Part shown: positions 1-6,405 of the stretch, in pieces
How positions within the stretch are numbered: position 1 is the stretch's first letter
How the letters are laid out: the number at the start of each line of letters is the position of its first letter
Assembly (NCBI GenBank): GCA_023268955.1
Contig: JALRJW010000269.1
Coordinates: 1 to 6,521, forward strand
Direction of reading: 5' to 3'
Source: Aliarcobacter sp.
GTDB lineage: Bacteria; Campylobacterota; Campylobacteria; Campylobacterales; Arcobacteraceae
Length of the DNA: 6,521 bases
Position numbers and translations under genes: made by a program
The notes under the pieces: model-generated
What the model saw: only the letters and a program-made list of their open reading frames with translations
Databases searched by the model: none
What the model was told of the DNA's origin: nothing

Positions 1-1
1 A

Positions 2-2104
2 AGTAGTGATGACCTGACAAGAATGGCTAGAACTTATGTTGTTACAGGAAATCCTATGTTTGAAGAACAGTTTAATATGGTTTTAGACATAAGAAATGGA
101 AAGATTCAAAGACCAAATAGATACAATGGAATTTTTTGGGACTTTTTAACTTTAGGAGATGCTAATCCAACGTTAAATGGAGAAAAAATATCTTTGCGAG
201 AACTTATGAAGCGATCAAACTTTACAAAAGAAGAGTTAGATATGCTTATAAATTCTCAAAATGAATCAGATGATTTAACAAACCTTGAAACAAAAGCTAT
301 GAATGCTGTAAAAGGTATATTTCAAGACAAAGATGGAAACTATACGCTTATAGGAAAACCTGATTATAAACTTGCTAGGGATATCATGCACTCAGATGAA
401 TATCACAAAGCAAAAATTAGGATTATGAAACCCCTTGACCAGTTTTATAAAGCCTTTGAAAAAAGAACAAAACAAAAAGTTACCCAAGCAAAAACATATG
501 TTAAAAAGCTTGAATTTTATGTAAACGTTGCTGTTTTATTTTCAACAATTATGCTTGTTGTTTCATTTTTTGTGATTTTATTTAGAATTATTTATTCAAT
601 TCAATCACTAAGAAATATTATGATTGATTTATCAAATAATGATACAAATGTAGAAATACCAAAAACTCAATACAATGATGAGATTTCAGATATGTTAAGT
701 TCTGTTGAAGTCTTTAAAGAAAACACTAAAACACTTATTACAAGGGAACATCAACTTGAAGTTGCTGTAAATGAAGCAAAAAATGCAAATCAAGCAAAAT
801 CAGCATTTTTAACAAGAATGAGCCATGAGTTAAGAACACCATTAAATGCTATTTTGGGATTTACTTCAATTATAAAAAAATCAATAAATATAAATGAAAA
901 AGAGAAAGAAAATCTAAATATTATTTCAAAAAGTGCAAATTATTTATTAAGTTTGATTAATGAAATTTTAGAATTATCAAAAATCGAAGCAGGTAAAATT
1001 GAGATAAAAAAAGAAGATTTTTCTTTAGAAAATATGCTTCAAGAAGTAAAATCAATTATCAACCAAAGGGCAAACTCAAAAGGCTGTAAGTTTATTACAA
1101 ATATAAGTTTAGATGCTCCAAAATATATAAAATCAGATGAACAAAGATTAAAACAGATTTTGATAAATCTTCTAAGTAACTCAGTAAAGTTTTCAAATAA
1201 AGGTGAAATTAGACTTGAATTATATGAAAAGATGAATAAACTATTTTTTGAAGTGCATGATAGTGGAATAGGTATTGAAAAAAAAGATTTAGATACTATT
1301 TTTAAACCCTTTGAACAAATAAAAACTCAAAATTACAATAAAAATGGTACAGGTTTAGGTTTATCAATTACAAAAGAGTTGATTTCACTTTTAGGTGGAA
1401 ATATCTATGTAAAAAGTGAAGTTGGAGTTGGAAGTAGTTTTTATTTTAGTATTGAGTATGAAAAAGCTTCAAAAGAGACTTCAATTCTTAAAAATATAAA
1501 AGAGAATATTGATTTAGTAGCAAGCAATTATGATTATAAAATATTAGTTGTGGATGATATTGAAGAAAATAGAGAGTATTTATCGCAACTTTTAGAACAC
1601 TATGGCTTTGAAGTAATTCAGGCTATTGATGGCTTTGAAGCTTTAGAATTATTTGAGAAAAATCAAATAGATTTAATATTAATTGATACTTTAATGCCGG
1701 GACTTAATGGTTTTGAAACAATTAAAAAGATTAGAAGAATAGATTCTAACATACCTATAATCACAGTTTCAGCTAATGTTTTTGAAGATGATATTAAAGA
1801 ATCAAAAAAAGTTGGTGCAAATGGATTTTTAGCAAAACCAATTGATGAAGAGCAATTATTTGTATATCTTAGAGATTTTTTAGATATTGAGTTTTGTGAA
1901 AATGAAGTGAAGCAAGATAAACAAACTAATTTACAAATTGATGAAAATATTAAAAAAGAGTTGATTGAAGCTGTAAATAAAATGGATGATGAATTAATAA
2001 ATGAGTTAGTAAAAAATCTTGATGAAAATGTAAGAGAAAAAATAGAATGCTTAAAAAATGAATTTAAATATCATGAAATTATTGTTTTTTTAGAAAACAA
2101 ATAA
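2..2104 (+). CDS. Hybrid sensor histidine kinase with C-terminal receiver domain (5' partial)
   Basis: Membrane-bound two-component sensor that autophosphorylates on His and passes the phosphate to its own receiver domain. The frame has no stop back to the window edge: Ser-Ser-Asp-Asp-Leu-Thr-Arg precedes the first Met (base 23), and the run through MARTYVVTG resembles the extracytoplasmic sensor region of this kinase type. The true start is therefore outside. Counting from Met23: periplasmic sensor remnant 1-165, transmembrane helix ~167-190, HAMP-like linker ~191-237, short coiled coil, then the HisKA H-box MSHELRTPLN with phospho-acceptor His268. ATPase motifs follow: N-box NLLSNS (Asn386), G1 DSGIG (Asp413) and G2 GTGLGL (442-447). 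The receiver spans ~506-620 with Asp511/Asp512, phospho-acceptor Asp555, Ser583 and Lys605. The tail (~640-693) is helical and acidic, with no HPt His motif visible. The first transmembrane helix must be upstream. The ligand is unknown, and a link to urea uptake is only suggested by proximity. Confidence 0.93.
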   Translation, partial: SSDDLTRMARTYVVTGNPMFEEQFNMVLDIRNGKIQRPNRYNGIFWDFLTLGDANPTLNGEKISLRELMKRSNFTKEELDMLINSQNESDDLTNLETKAMNAVKGIFQDKDGNYTLIGKPDYKLARDIMHSDEYHKAKIRIMKPLDQFYKAFEKRTKQKVTQAKTYVKKLEFYVNVAVLFSTIMLVVSFFVILFRIIYSIQSLRNIMIDLSNNDTNVEIPKTQYNDEISDMLSSVEVFKENTKTLITREHQLEVAVNEAKNANQAKSAFLTRMSHELRTPLNAILGFTSIIKKSININEKEKENLNIISKSANYLLSLINEILELSKIEAGKIEIKKEDFSLENMLQEVKSIINQRANSKGCKFITNISLDAPKYIKSDEQRLKQILINLLSNSVKFSNKGEIRLELYEKMNKLFFEVHDSGIGIEKKDLDTIFKPFEQIKTQNYNKNGTGLGLSITKELISLLGGNIYVKSEVGVGSSFYFSIEYEKASKETSILKNIKENIDLVASNYDYKILVVDDIEENREYLSQLLEHYGFEVIQAIDGFEALELFEKNQIDLILIDTLMPGLNGFETIKKIRRIDSNIPIITVSANVFEDDIKESKKVGANGFLAKPIDEEQLFVYLRDFLDIEFCENEVKQDKQTNLQIDENIKKELIEAVNKMDDELINELVKNLDENVREKIECLKNEFKYHEIIVFLENK

Positions 2105-2123
2105 ACAAAAAAGTTTACTTTGT

Positions 2124-2129
2124 TATAAT
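2124..2129 (+). promoter_or_regulatory. Probable sigma-70 -10 box for the DUF2721 gene
   Basis: A perfect TATAAT lies 26 bases before the ATG at 2155, preceded by T-rich sequence. A strong -35 is often missing in Campylobacterota promoters. It is followed by AAAGG at 2142-2146, a ribosome binding site 8 bases from the start codon. This suggests the small membrane protein gene is transcribed separately from the kinase. Confidence 0.6.
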
Positions 2130-2154
2130 TCCAAAAAAATTAAAGGTTATTTAC

Positions 2155-2553
2155 ATGGATATTGAAATATCAACTCCAGCACTTTTATTTCCAGCTATTT
2201 CATTACTATTATTAGCTTATACAAATAGATTTTTAACCACAGGGCAATTAATCCGTTCAATCAGTAATCAAGCAAGAACCCATGGAGGGCATGAACTTTC
2301 AGGGCAAATTGAAAACCTTAAAAAAAGACTTGAACTTACAAAATGGATGCAGTTTTTTGGTGTAGTTTCAATGTTGCTTTGTACAATATCAATGTTTTCA
2401 CTCTTTTTAGGTTTTACTTCTTTTGGTAGAGATGTATTTGGTATAAGTTTATTAACTATGTGTATTTCACTTGTAATATCTCTTTGGGAAGTTTATATCT
2501 CTTCAAATGCCTTAAATCTTGAACTTAAAGATTTGCATGAGAAATTTATATAA
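2155..2553 (+). CDS. DUF2721-family small inner-membrane protein
   Basis: A 132-residue protein of unknown function. It begins with the family-typical TPALLFPAISLLLLAYTNRF at residues 7-26, which forms the first membrane helix. A short charged cytoplasmic or periplasmic loop follows (about 33-62, with basic residues KKRLELTK), then membrane helices at ~64-88 and ~93-114, and a C-terminal stretch (SSNALNLELKDL) matching the usual 'S..AL.lel.dl' ending of the family. Length is normal and the gene appears intact. The start is supported by AAAGG eight bases upstream and by the TATAAT further up. The family is widespread in Gram-negative bacteria without an assigned role, so no function is offered. 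The family call rests on recalled motifs and hydropathy read by eye. Confidence 0.8.
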   Translation: MDIEISTPALLFPAISLLLLAYTNRFLTTGQLIRSISNQARTHGGHELSGQIENLKKRLELTKWMQFFGVVSMLLCTISMFSLFLGFTSFGRDVFGISLLTMCISLVISLWEVYISSNALNLELKDLHEKFI

Positions 2554-2618
2554 GATTATACAAGATTATCAAAAAATAACAAATTGCAATATTTTTAAGT
2601 CCAAATCAAAAAAGTTCA

Positions 2619-2624
2619 TATAAT
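2619..2624 (+). promoter_or_regulatory. Probable sigma-70 -10 box for the RhuM-family gene
   Basis: TATAAT 26 bases before the ATG at 2651, in the 97-base gap after the DUF2721 gene. Transcription would start near 2630, giving a leader of about 20 bases that contains AAAAGG (2639-2644), a good ribosome binding site 6 bases before the ATG. The spacing matches the arrangement in front of the DUF2721 gene. No clear -35 and no convincing terminator are seen in the gap. Confidence 0.6.
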
Positions 2625-2650
2625 TCTTGCATAAAACCAAAAGGTTAAAA

Positions 2651-3499
2651 ATGCAAAAAAATATATCAAATATCATAATTTACAATGATGGAGAATTGGA
2701 ACTAAAAGTTTCAGTTGAGCAAGAGAGTGTTTGGTTAAATAGAAATCAAATAGCTGAACTTTTTGGTAGAGATGTAAAAACTATAGGTAAGCACATTTCC
2801 AATGTTTTTGATGAAAAAGAAGTAGAAAAACTTTCAACTGTCGCAAATTTTGCGACAGTTCAAAATGAAGGTGGAAGAGATGTAAAAAGAGATATAGAAT
2901 ATTATAACCTAGATGTTATTATCTCTGTTGGTTATCGAGTAAAATCCCAAAAAGGTGTTAGATTTCGTCAATGGGCAACTTCAATTCTAAAAAACTATAT
3001 CCAAAATGGTTATGCGATAAATTATCATAAAATTACAGAACAAAGACTTTTTGAACTAGAAAATGATATGCAAGTTATAAAATCAAAAATAAAAGATAAC
3101 AGTTTAGAATTTATTCAAAATATCTTTTATGATGGACAAATTTATGACGCTTACTCTTTTATCAACGACTTACTAAAACTTGCTAAAAAAGAATTAATTT
3201 TGATAGATAACTACATAGATGACACAGTTTTTACTCTTTTTTCAAAATACCCAAACATAAAAATTCAAATCTACACAGCAACCATCACTAAACAACTAAA
3301 ACTTGATTTTGAGAAATATAAAAAACAATACAACAACATAGAAATTATTGAGTTCAAAAACTCACATGATAGATTTTTGATAATTGATAAAAAAGAGATT
3401 TATCATTTAGGAGCTAGTTTAAAAGACTTGGGCAAAAAGTGGTTTGCTTTTTCAAAGTTTGAGATTGAGAGTTTTGATATTTTGAAAAGATTGAATTAA
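2651..3499 (+). CDS. RhuM-family protein with C-terminal PLD-like domain
   Basis: Predicted 282-residue cytosolic protein. I chose the ATG at 2651 over an in-frame TTG at 2627, because AAAAGG sits 6 bases before the ATG and the TTG lies just downstream of the -10 box. The N-terminal half (about 1-125) is the RhuM-type module. A helix-turn-helix-like stretch lies at ~27-53 (WLNRNQIAELFGR and following), then the family signatures YYNLDVIISVGYRV (84-97) and FRQWATSILKNY (105-116). The second half (~150-282) contains LILIDNYID and the motif HDRFLIID (His239, Arg241, Asp246), then GASLKDLGKKWF. This resembles a single phospholipase-D-like motif with Lys replaced by Arg. Family members are often called virulence proteins and occur in accessory loci with restriction or phage genes, but their biochemical role is not established. 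It stands alone between housekeeping-type genes, which hints at horizontal acquisition. DNA binding or nuclease action is inference. Confidence 0.85.
   Translation: MQKNISNIIIYNDGELELKVSVEQESVWLNRNQIAELFGRDVKTIGKHISNVFDEKEVEKLSTVANFATVQNEGGRDVKRDIEYYNLDVIISVGYRVKSQKGVRFRQWATSILKNYIQNGYAINYHKITEQRLFELENDMQVIKSKIKDNSLEFIQNIFYDGQIYDAYSFINDLLKLAKKELILIDNYIDDTVFTLFSKYPNIKIQIYTATITKQLKLDFEKYKKQYNNIEIIEFKNSHDRFLIIDKKEIYHLGASLKDLGKKWFAFSKFEIESFDILKRLN
2836..2860 (+). repeat. Perfect 25-base palindrome inside the RhuM-family gene
   Basis: Arms AACTGTCGCAAA (2836-2847) and TTTGCGACAGTT (2849-2860) are exact reverse complements around a single T. They encode residues STVANFATV (62-70). As RNA it would form a 10-base-pair stem with a 5-base loop. 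It is more GC-rich than its surroundings. It could be a protein binding site, a recombination site or an effect of the encoded near-symmetric peptide; none of these is shown. Confidence 0.85.
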
Positions 3500-3536
3500 A
3501 AGCTAAGTTAATCAAACCTCTTAAAATCATCATCTT

Positions 3537-3576
3537 CACTAGCATCTTTTTATCTAGTGTATATTTTATATACACT
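3537..3576 (+). promoter_or_regulatory. Overlapping inverted repeats upstream of urtA (candidate operator or alternative stems)
   Basis: AGTGTATAT (3556-3564) and ATATACACT (3568-3576) form a perfect 9+3+9 inverted repeat, the size of a site for a dimeric regulator. A second pair, CACTAG (3537-3542) and CTAGTG (3554-3559), shares bases 3556-3559 with it, so as RNA the two stems would exclude each other. No run of T follows directly, so it is not a convincing terminator for the RhuM-family gene. Its position ~100 bases before urtA fits a nitrogen- or urea-responsive operator, but no named regulator motif is recognised. Confidence 0.5.
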
Positions 3577-3586
3577 TCTTTCAAAC

Positions 3587-3605
3587 TGTTGCATCCAAAG
3601 CAACA
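3587..3605 (+). repeat. Short inverted repeat TGTTGC/GCAACA before urtA
   Basis: Six-base arms TGTTGC (3587-3592) and GCAACA (3600-3605) with a 7-base loop, in the 176-base gap between the RhuM-family gene and urtA. It lies just downstream of the larger inverted repeats and upstream of the likely -10 box, so it may be part of a regulator site. Arms this short could occur by chance. Confidence 0.3.
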
Positions 3606-3625
3606 CTTAAACAACAATTCTTTTT

Positions 3626-3631
3626 TATACT
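3626..3631 (+). promoter_or_regulatory. Possible -10 box for urtA
   Basis: TATACT preceded by a run of T (3621-3626), 45 bases before the urtA ATG, is the best sigma-70-like -10 element in the gap. Transcription would then start near 3637. I looked for the GG...TTGC(A/T) pattern of a sigma-54 promoter and did not find it. A promoter further upstream, within the AT-rich repeat at 3556-3576, is also possible. Confidence 0.35.
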
Positions 3632-3664
3632 TTCAGCAGAAGTCATAAAGACTTAAACTGAAAG
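3630..3664 (+). promoter_or_regulatory. Nested hairpin covering the urtA ribosome binding site
   Basis: Outer arms CTTTCAG (3630-3636) and CTGAAAG (3658-3664) and inner arms AAGTC (3640-3644) and GACTT (3650-3654) pair exactly. They are separated by a symmetrical 3+3 internal loop and close on a 5-base loop. The right outer arm contains most of the GAAAGG ribosome binding site of urtA (3660-3665), so folding would hide it. If transcription starts at ~3637, only the inner stem is in the RNA and the symmetry would matter at the DNA level instead. Confidence 0.5.
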
Positions 3665-3675
3665 GAAAAAATAAA

Positions 3676-4950
3676 ATGAAAAGAGCATTCGCTAAAGCAC
3701 TTGTTGCTTCTTCGTTAGTTGCTGGTATGATGTTACATGCAGCAGACACAATCAAAGTTGGTGTATTACACTCATTATCAGGAACAATGGCAATTTCTGA
3801 AACTACATTAAAAGATACTGTTTTAATGTTAATTGACGAGCAAAACAAAAAAGGTGGATTACTTGGTAAAAAACTTGAACCAGTAGTTGTGGATCCAGCT
3901 TCAAACTGGCCTTTATTTGCTGAAAAAATGAGAGGATTATTAACTAAAGATAAGGTTGATGTAACATTTGGTTGTTGGACATCTGTATCTAGAAAATCTG
4001 TTTTACCAGTTGTTGAAGAGTTAAATGGATTATTATTTTACCCTGTACAATATGAGGGTGAAGAGTCTTCTAAAAATGTATTCTATACAGGTGCTGCGCC
4101 AAACCAACAAGCAATTCCCGCTGTTGATTACTTAATGAACGAAATGGGTGTTAAAAGATTTGTTTTAGCAGGTACTGATTACGTTTATCCAAGAACTACA
4201 AATAAAATCTTAGAAGCTTATTTAAAAGCAAAAGGTGTTCCTGCATCTGATATTATGATTAACTATACACCATTTGGTCACTCAGATTGGCAATCAATCG
4301 TTTCTGATATCAAAAAATTTGGATCAGCTGGTAAAAAAACTGCAGTTGTTTCAACAATCAATGGTGATGCAAATGTACCATTTTATAAAGAGTTAGGAAA
4401 CCAAGGTATAACTTCTGAAGCGATTCCTGTTGTTGCGTTCTCTGTTGGTGAAGAAGAGTTATCAGGACTTGATACTAAGCCTTTAGTTGGTCATTTAGCT
4501 GCGTGGAATTACTTCCAATCTGCACAATCAAAAGCAAATGATGAGTTTATCTCTTCTTGGAAAACATTCATTAAAGATGACAAAAGAGTTACAAATGACC
4601 CAATGGAAGCTACATATATCGGGTTTAACATGTGGGTAAAAGCTGTTCAAAAAGCTGGAACAACTGATGTTGATGCTGTAAGTGATGCAATGATTGGTAT
4701 TACTGTTCCTAACTTAACAGGTGGAACTGCAACTATGCTTAAAAATCACCACTTAACAAAACCTGTTTTAATTGGTGAAATTCAAGAAAATGGTCAATTC
4801 GAAACTGTATGGCAAACTGATGATGTAGTGCCAGGTGATGCATGGTCTGACTTCTTACCAGGAAGTAAAGATTTAATTTCTGACTGGACAAAACCAGTTA
4901 ATTGTGGAAACTATAACACTGCAACTAAAAAATGTATTGGTGCAAACTAA
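3676..4950 (+). CDS. urtA: Urea ABC transporter substrate-binding protein
   Basis: Periplasmic protein that binds urea and delivers it to the UrtBC membrane channel powered by the ATPases UrtDE. The 424-residue length is normal for UrtA. A Sec signal peptide is clear: basic MKRAFAK, a hydrophobic core to ~20, and a probable cut after Leu-His-Ala (residue 22). The mature part has the type I periplasmic-binding fold of the branched-chain amino acid/urea/amide family, with UrtA-type segments IKVGVLHSLSGTMAISE (26-42), FGCWTSVSRKSV (98-109), FYPVQYEGEE (121-130), AGTDYVYPRTTN (165-176) and STINGDANVPFYKEL (226-240). Two Cys near the end (410, 420) could form a disulfide. The start is fixed by GAAAGG 10 bases upstream and by the signal peptide. 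It heads the urt operon, and urtB follows 45 bases later. A short-chain amide-binding relative (FmdD type) is the main alternative, but the urtB neighbour favours urea. Confidence 0.94.
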   Translation: MKRAFAKALVASSLVAGMMLHAADTIKVGVLHSLSGTMAISETTLKDTVLMLIDEQNKKGGLLGKKLEPVVVDPASNWPLFAEKMRGLLTKDKVDVTFGCWTSVSRKSVLPVVEELNGLLFYPVQYEGEESSKNVFYTGAAPNQQAIPAVDYLMNEMGVKRFVLAGTDYVYPRTTNKILEAYLKAKGVPASDIMINYTPFGHSDWQSIVSDIKKFGSAGKKTAVVSTINGDANVPFYKELGNQGITSEAIPVVAFSVGEEELSGLDTKPLVGHLAAWNYFQSAQSKANDEFISSWKTFIKDDKRVTNDPMEATYIGFNMWVKAVQKAGTTDVDAVSDAMIGITVPNLTGGTATMLKNHHLTKPVLIGEIQENGQFETVWQTDDVVPGDAWSDFLPGSKDLISDWTKPVNCGNYNTATKKCIGAN

Positions 4951-4982
4951 TAAAGTGTGAGAGGTAACTCTCATACTTTATT
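4949..4982 (+). terminator. Intercistronic hairpin between urtA and urtB (partial terminator or mRNA stabiliser)
   Basis: Arms 4949-4963 and 4968-4982 pair over 15 positions with one G-T wobble, closing on GTAA, a GNRA-type tetraloop. The stem begins inside the urtA stop codon and its descending arm merges into ATTTT. The T-run is short, and the urtB ribosome binding site GAAAGG follows at once (4985-4990), so read-through must be expected. Such hairpins after a binding-protein gene commonly protect its mRNA or reduce transcription of the permease genes. Confidence 0.75.
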
Positions 4983-4995
4983 TTGAAAGGTTCTT

Positions 4996-6405
4996 ATGAA
5001 AATATTAAAAATAATATTGCTTAATTTATTGATGATAAGTTTTGCATTCTCATCAACTTTAATTGAAGACTCAAAAGATTTAACTACTAAAAGTTTCTCA
5101 ACAAAAGAAAAAACTATCGCAACTTTAACAAAAAATTATGCAGATGATGAAAAATTAGAAATCATTTTGCAAACTATGTTAAGTGGAGATTTATACTTTA
5201 AAAAAGATGACAAAACTTTAGTTAGTTTAGATAAAAAAGAGGGAAATGAATATTTTACTTCAAATATCATAACTGGAGAAAAACTACAAACAGCTTCAAA
5301 ATATGATTTTGAAAAAGTAAAAATAAACAATAAATTAAGAAGTGTTATCAAAGCGTCACTTGCTGTGATAAATTTATCTTCTAAAAATGCAGATAAAAGA
5401 GAAAAATCAGCAAAAAATCTACTTAAAAACTTAGATTTAGAAGATAAACCGCTAGTTTTAAATGCTTTGGAAAACGAAAAAAATAGTGATGTAAAAGAGA
5501 TTTTGCAAGAAATTATTGCAAATTTAGATGCTAAATATGAAACAGGTGATAAACAAATTCAAGCTATAAAAGATTTAGGTGGGTTTTTATCAGCAAAAAC
5601 AGTTCAAACTTTAAATGAAATTGTTTCAAGCAAAGAAAATGAATTGATTATTTCAACAGCAAAAGAGGCTCAAGATAGAGTTGAAATGAAAAAATCATTT
5701 TATTCTTTTATTGAAACAGCATTTTTTGGATTGTCTCAAGGTTCAGTTTTACTTTTAGCTGCTATTGGTTTAGCTATTACATTTGGGGTTATGAAAGTTA
5801 TTAATATGGCTCATGGTGAGTTAATCATGATTGGAGCTTATACAACTTATACGATTCAACAAATTATGCCAGGACTTATTGAATACTCTATTATCATAGC
5901 AATTCCAGCTGCTTTTATAGTTAGTGGTATTGTTGGTATTTTGATTGAAAGATTGGTTATTAGACACCTTTATGGAAGACCTTTAGAAACGCTTTTAGCG
6001 ACATTTGGGATTAGTTTGATTTTACAACAATTAGTGAGAACTATTTACTCTCCACTTAATCAAGAAGTTAAAACTCCCCAGTGGATGAGTGGAGCCTTAG
6101 AAATAAATAGTGCATTGTCTTTAACGTACAACAGATTATATATTGTAATTTTTGCAATCATAGTTTTTTTAGGGATTCTTTATGTAATGAAAAAAACAAG
6201 TTTAGGATTAAAAGTAAGAGCTGTTTCTAAAAATAGCGGATTCTCTTCCAGAATAAAATCTGGAATTAAATTAGAAATAAAGTCTTCGACTCTAACTTTT
6301 TGTTCCTCTAAATTTATATACATCCTATTTTATTCTGTAAAATCCTTGTTTGTTATACTGTGGTGTTGCTTTATAGGTTACTCCAGAAGCATCAGAACCA
6401 GATGA
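4996..6405 (+). CDS. urtB: Urea ABC transporter permease UrtB, truncated by a foreign join
   Basis: Inner-membrane permease subunit of the urea transporter (LivH-type), pairing with UrtC. A signal peptide (1-~19) leads a long helical periplasmic extension (~20-230) typical of UrtB. Membrane helices follow at ~240-265, 270-289, 296-318, 330-350 and 380-398. The family hallmark GVMKVINMAHGELIMIGAY lies at 264-282, and HLYGRPLETLLATFGISL at 324-341. The start is supported by GAAAGG 5 bases upstream. Homology ends in the loop SLGLKVRAVSKN (402-413), where UrtB normally continues with an Arg-containing motif and further membrane helices (roughly 100-130 residues). From about base 6237 the frame reads unrelated sequence (SGFSSRIKSG onwards) until a chance stop at 6405. 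The true UrtB part is 4996 to ~6236, and the stop at 6405 is not the native end. In a correctly joined chromosome the gene is probably intact. Confidence 0.9.
   Translation: MKILKIILLNLLMISFAFSSTLIEDSKDLTTKSFSTKEKTIATLTKNYADDEKLEIILQTMLSGDLYFKKDDKTLVSLDKKEGNEYFTSNIITGEKLQTASKYDFEKVKINNKLRSVIKASLAVINLSSKNADKREKSAKNLLKNLDLEDKPLVLNALENEKNSDVKEILQEIIANLDAKYETGDKQIQAIKDLGGFLSAKTVQTLNEIVSSKENELIISTAKEAQDRVEMKKSFYSFIETAFFGLSQGSVLLLAAIGLAITFGVMKVINMAHGELIMIGAYTTYTIQQIMPGLIEYSIIIAIPAAFIVSGIVGILIERLVIRHLYGRPLETLLATFGISLILQQLVRTIYSPLNQEVKTPQWMSGALEINSALSLTYNRLYIVIFAIIVFLGILYVMKKTSLGLKVRAVSKNSGFSSRIKSGIKLEIKSSTLTFCSSKFIYILFYSVKSLFVILWCCFIGYSRSIRTR
6226..6236. other. Junction between urtB and phage-like sequence (11-base microhomology)
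   Basis: TCTAAAAATAG reads Ser-Lys-Asn-(Arg/Ser) in urtB on the plus strand, exactly where the family continues with Arg (AGA/AGG codon). On the minus strand it reads Leu-Phe-Leu(-Glu), where the phage-like protein is expected to have hydrophobic residues after ENP. Both sides can therefore claim these bases, which is the usual sign of a short-overlap assembly join or a microhomology recombination. Confidence 0.6.
6226..6323 (-). CDS. Phage structural-protein-like N-terminal fragment (cut at the junction)
   Basis: Starting from the ATG at 6323-6321, the minus strand reads MYINLEEQKVRVEDFISNL and then IPDFILEENPLFLE up to the join, after which it runs into antisense urtB and stops at 6180. 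The pattern 'V..FI...PDFI.EE.PLF' resembles, from memory, the N-termini of large virion structural proteins in T4-like marine myoviruses, which often continue with an aromatic-rich 'FLK.YY' motif. The start follows the preceding stop codon by one base, typical of packed phage genes. No strong ribosome binding site is visible (only AGG next to the ATG), so an alternative start cannot be excluded. At ~33 residues this is a tentative family guess. Confidence 0.45.

Noticed and set aside
2105..2130. AT-only hairpin AAAGT/ACTTT after the kinase gene, considered as a terminator
   Set aside because: The stem has a single G-C pair per arm and a minimal loop, and it overlaps the promoter of the next gene. 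It is too weak to call.
2583..2590. ATTGCAAT palindrome and the repeated AAGATTAT words in the gap before the RhuM-family gene
   Set aside because: They are short AT-rich words expected by chance at this base composition.
3414..3617. Minus-strand open frame across the end of the RhuM-family gene and the intergenic region
   Set aside because: It is antisense to a clear gene and to a repeat-rich regulatory gap, with a low-complexity Cys/Phe-rich product and no ribosome binding site. It is a shadow frame.
3500..3675. Sigma-54 promoter for the urea operon
   Set aside because: No GG and GC pair at the -24/-12 spacing was found. TTGCAT at 3590-3594 lacks the upstream GG.
3633..5351. Minus-strand frames opposite urtA (3633-3848) and urtB (5136-5351)
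   Set aside because: Both are fully antisense to well-supported urt genes, and their products (Ser/Phe/Leu-rich) look like reverse translations of AT-rich coding DNA.
6244..6270. Small inverted repeat TTCCAGA/TCTGGAA beside the urtB junction, considered as a mobile element end
   Set aside because: The arms are only 7 bases and fall within codons of the minus-strand phage-like frame (Pro-Asp-Phe-Ile-Leu-Glu). There is no transposase, no partner end and no target duplication.
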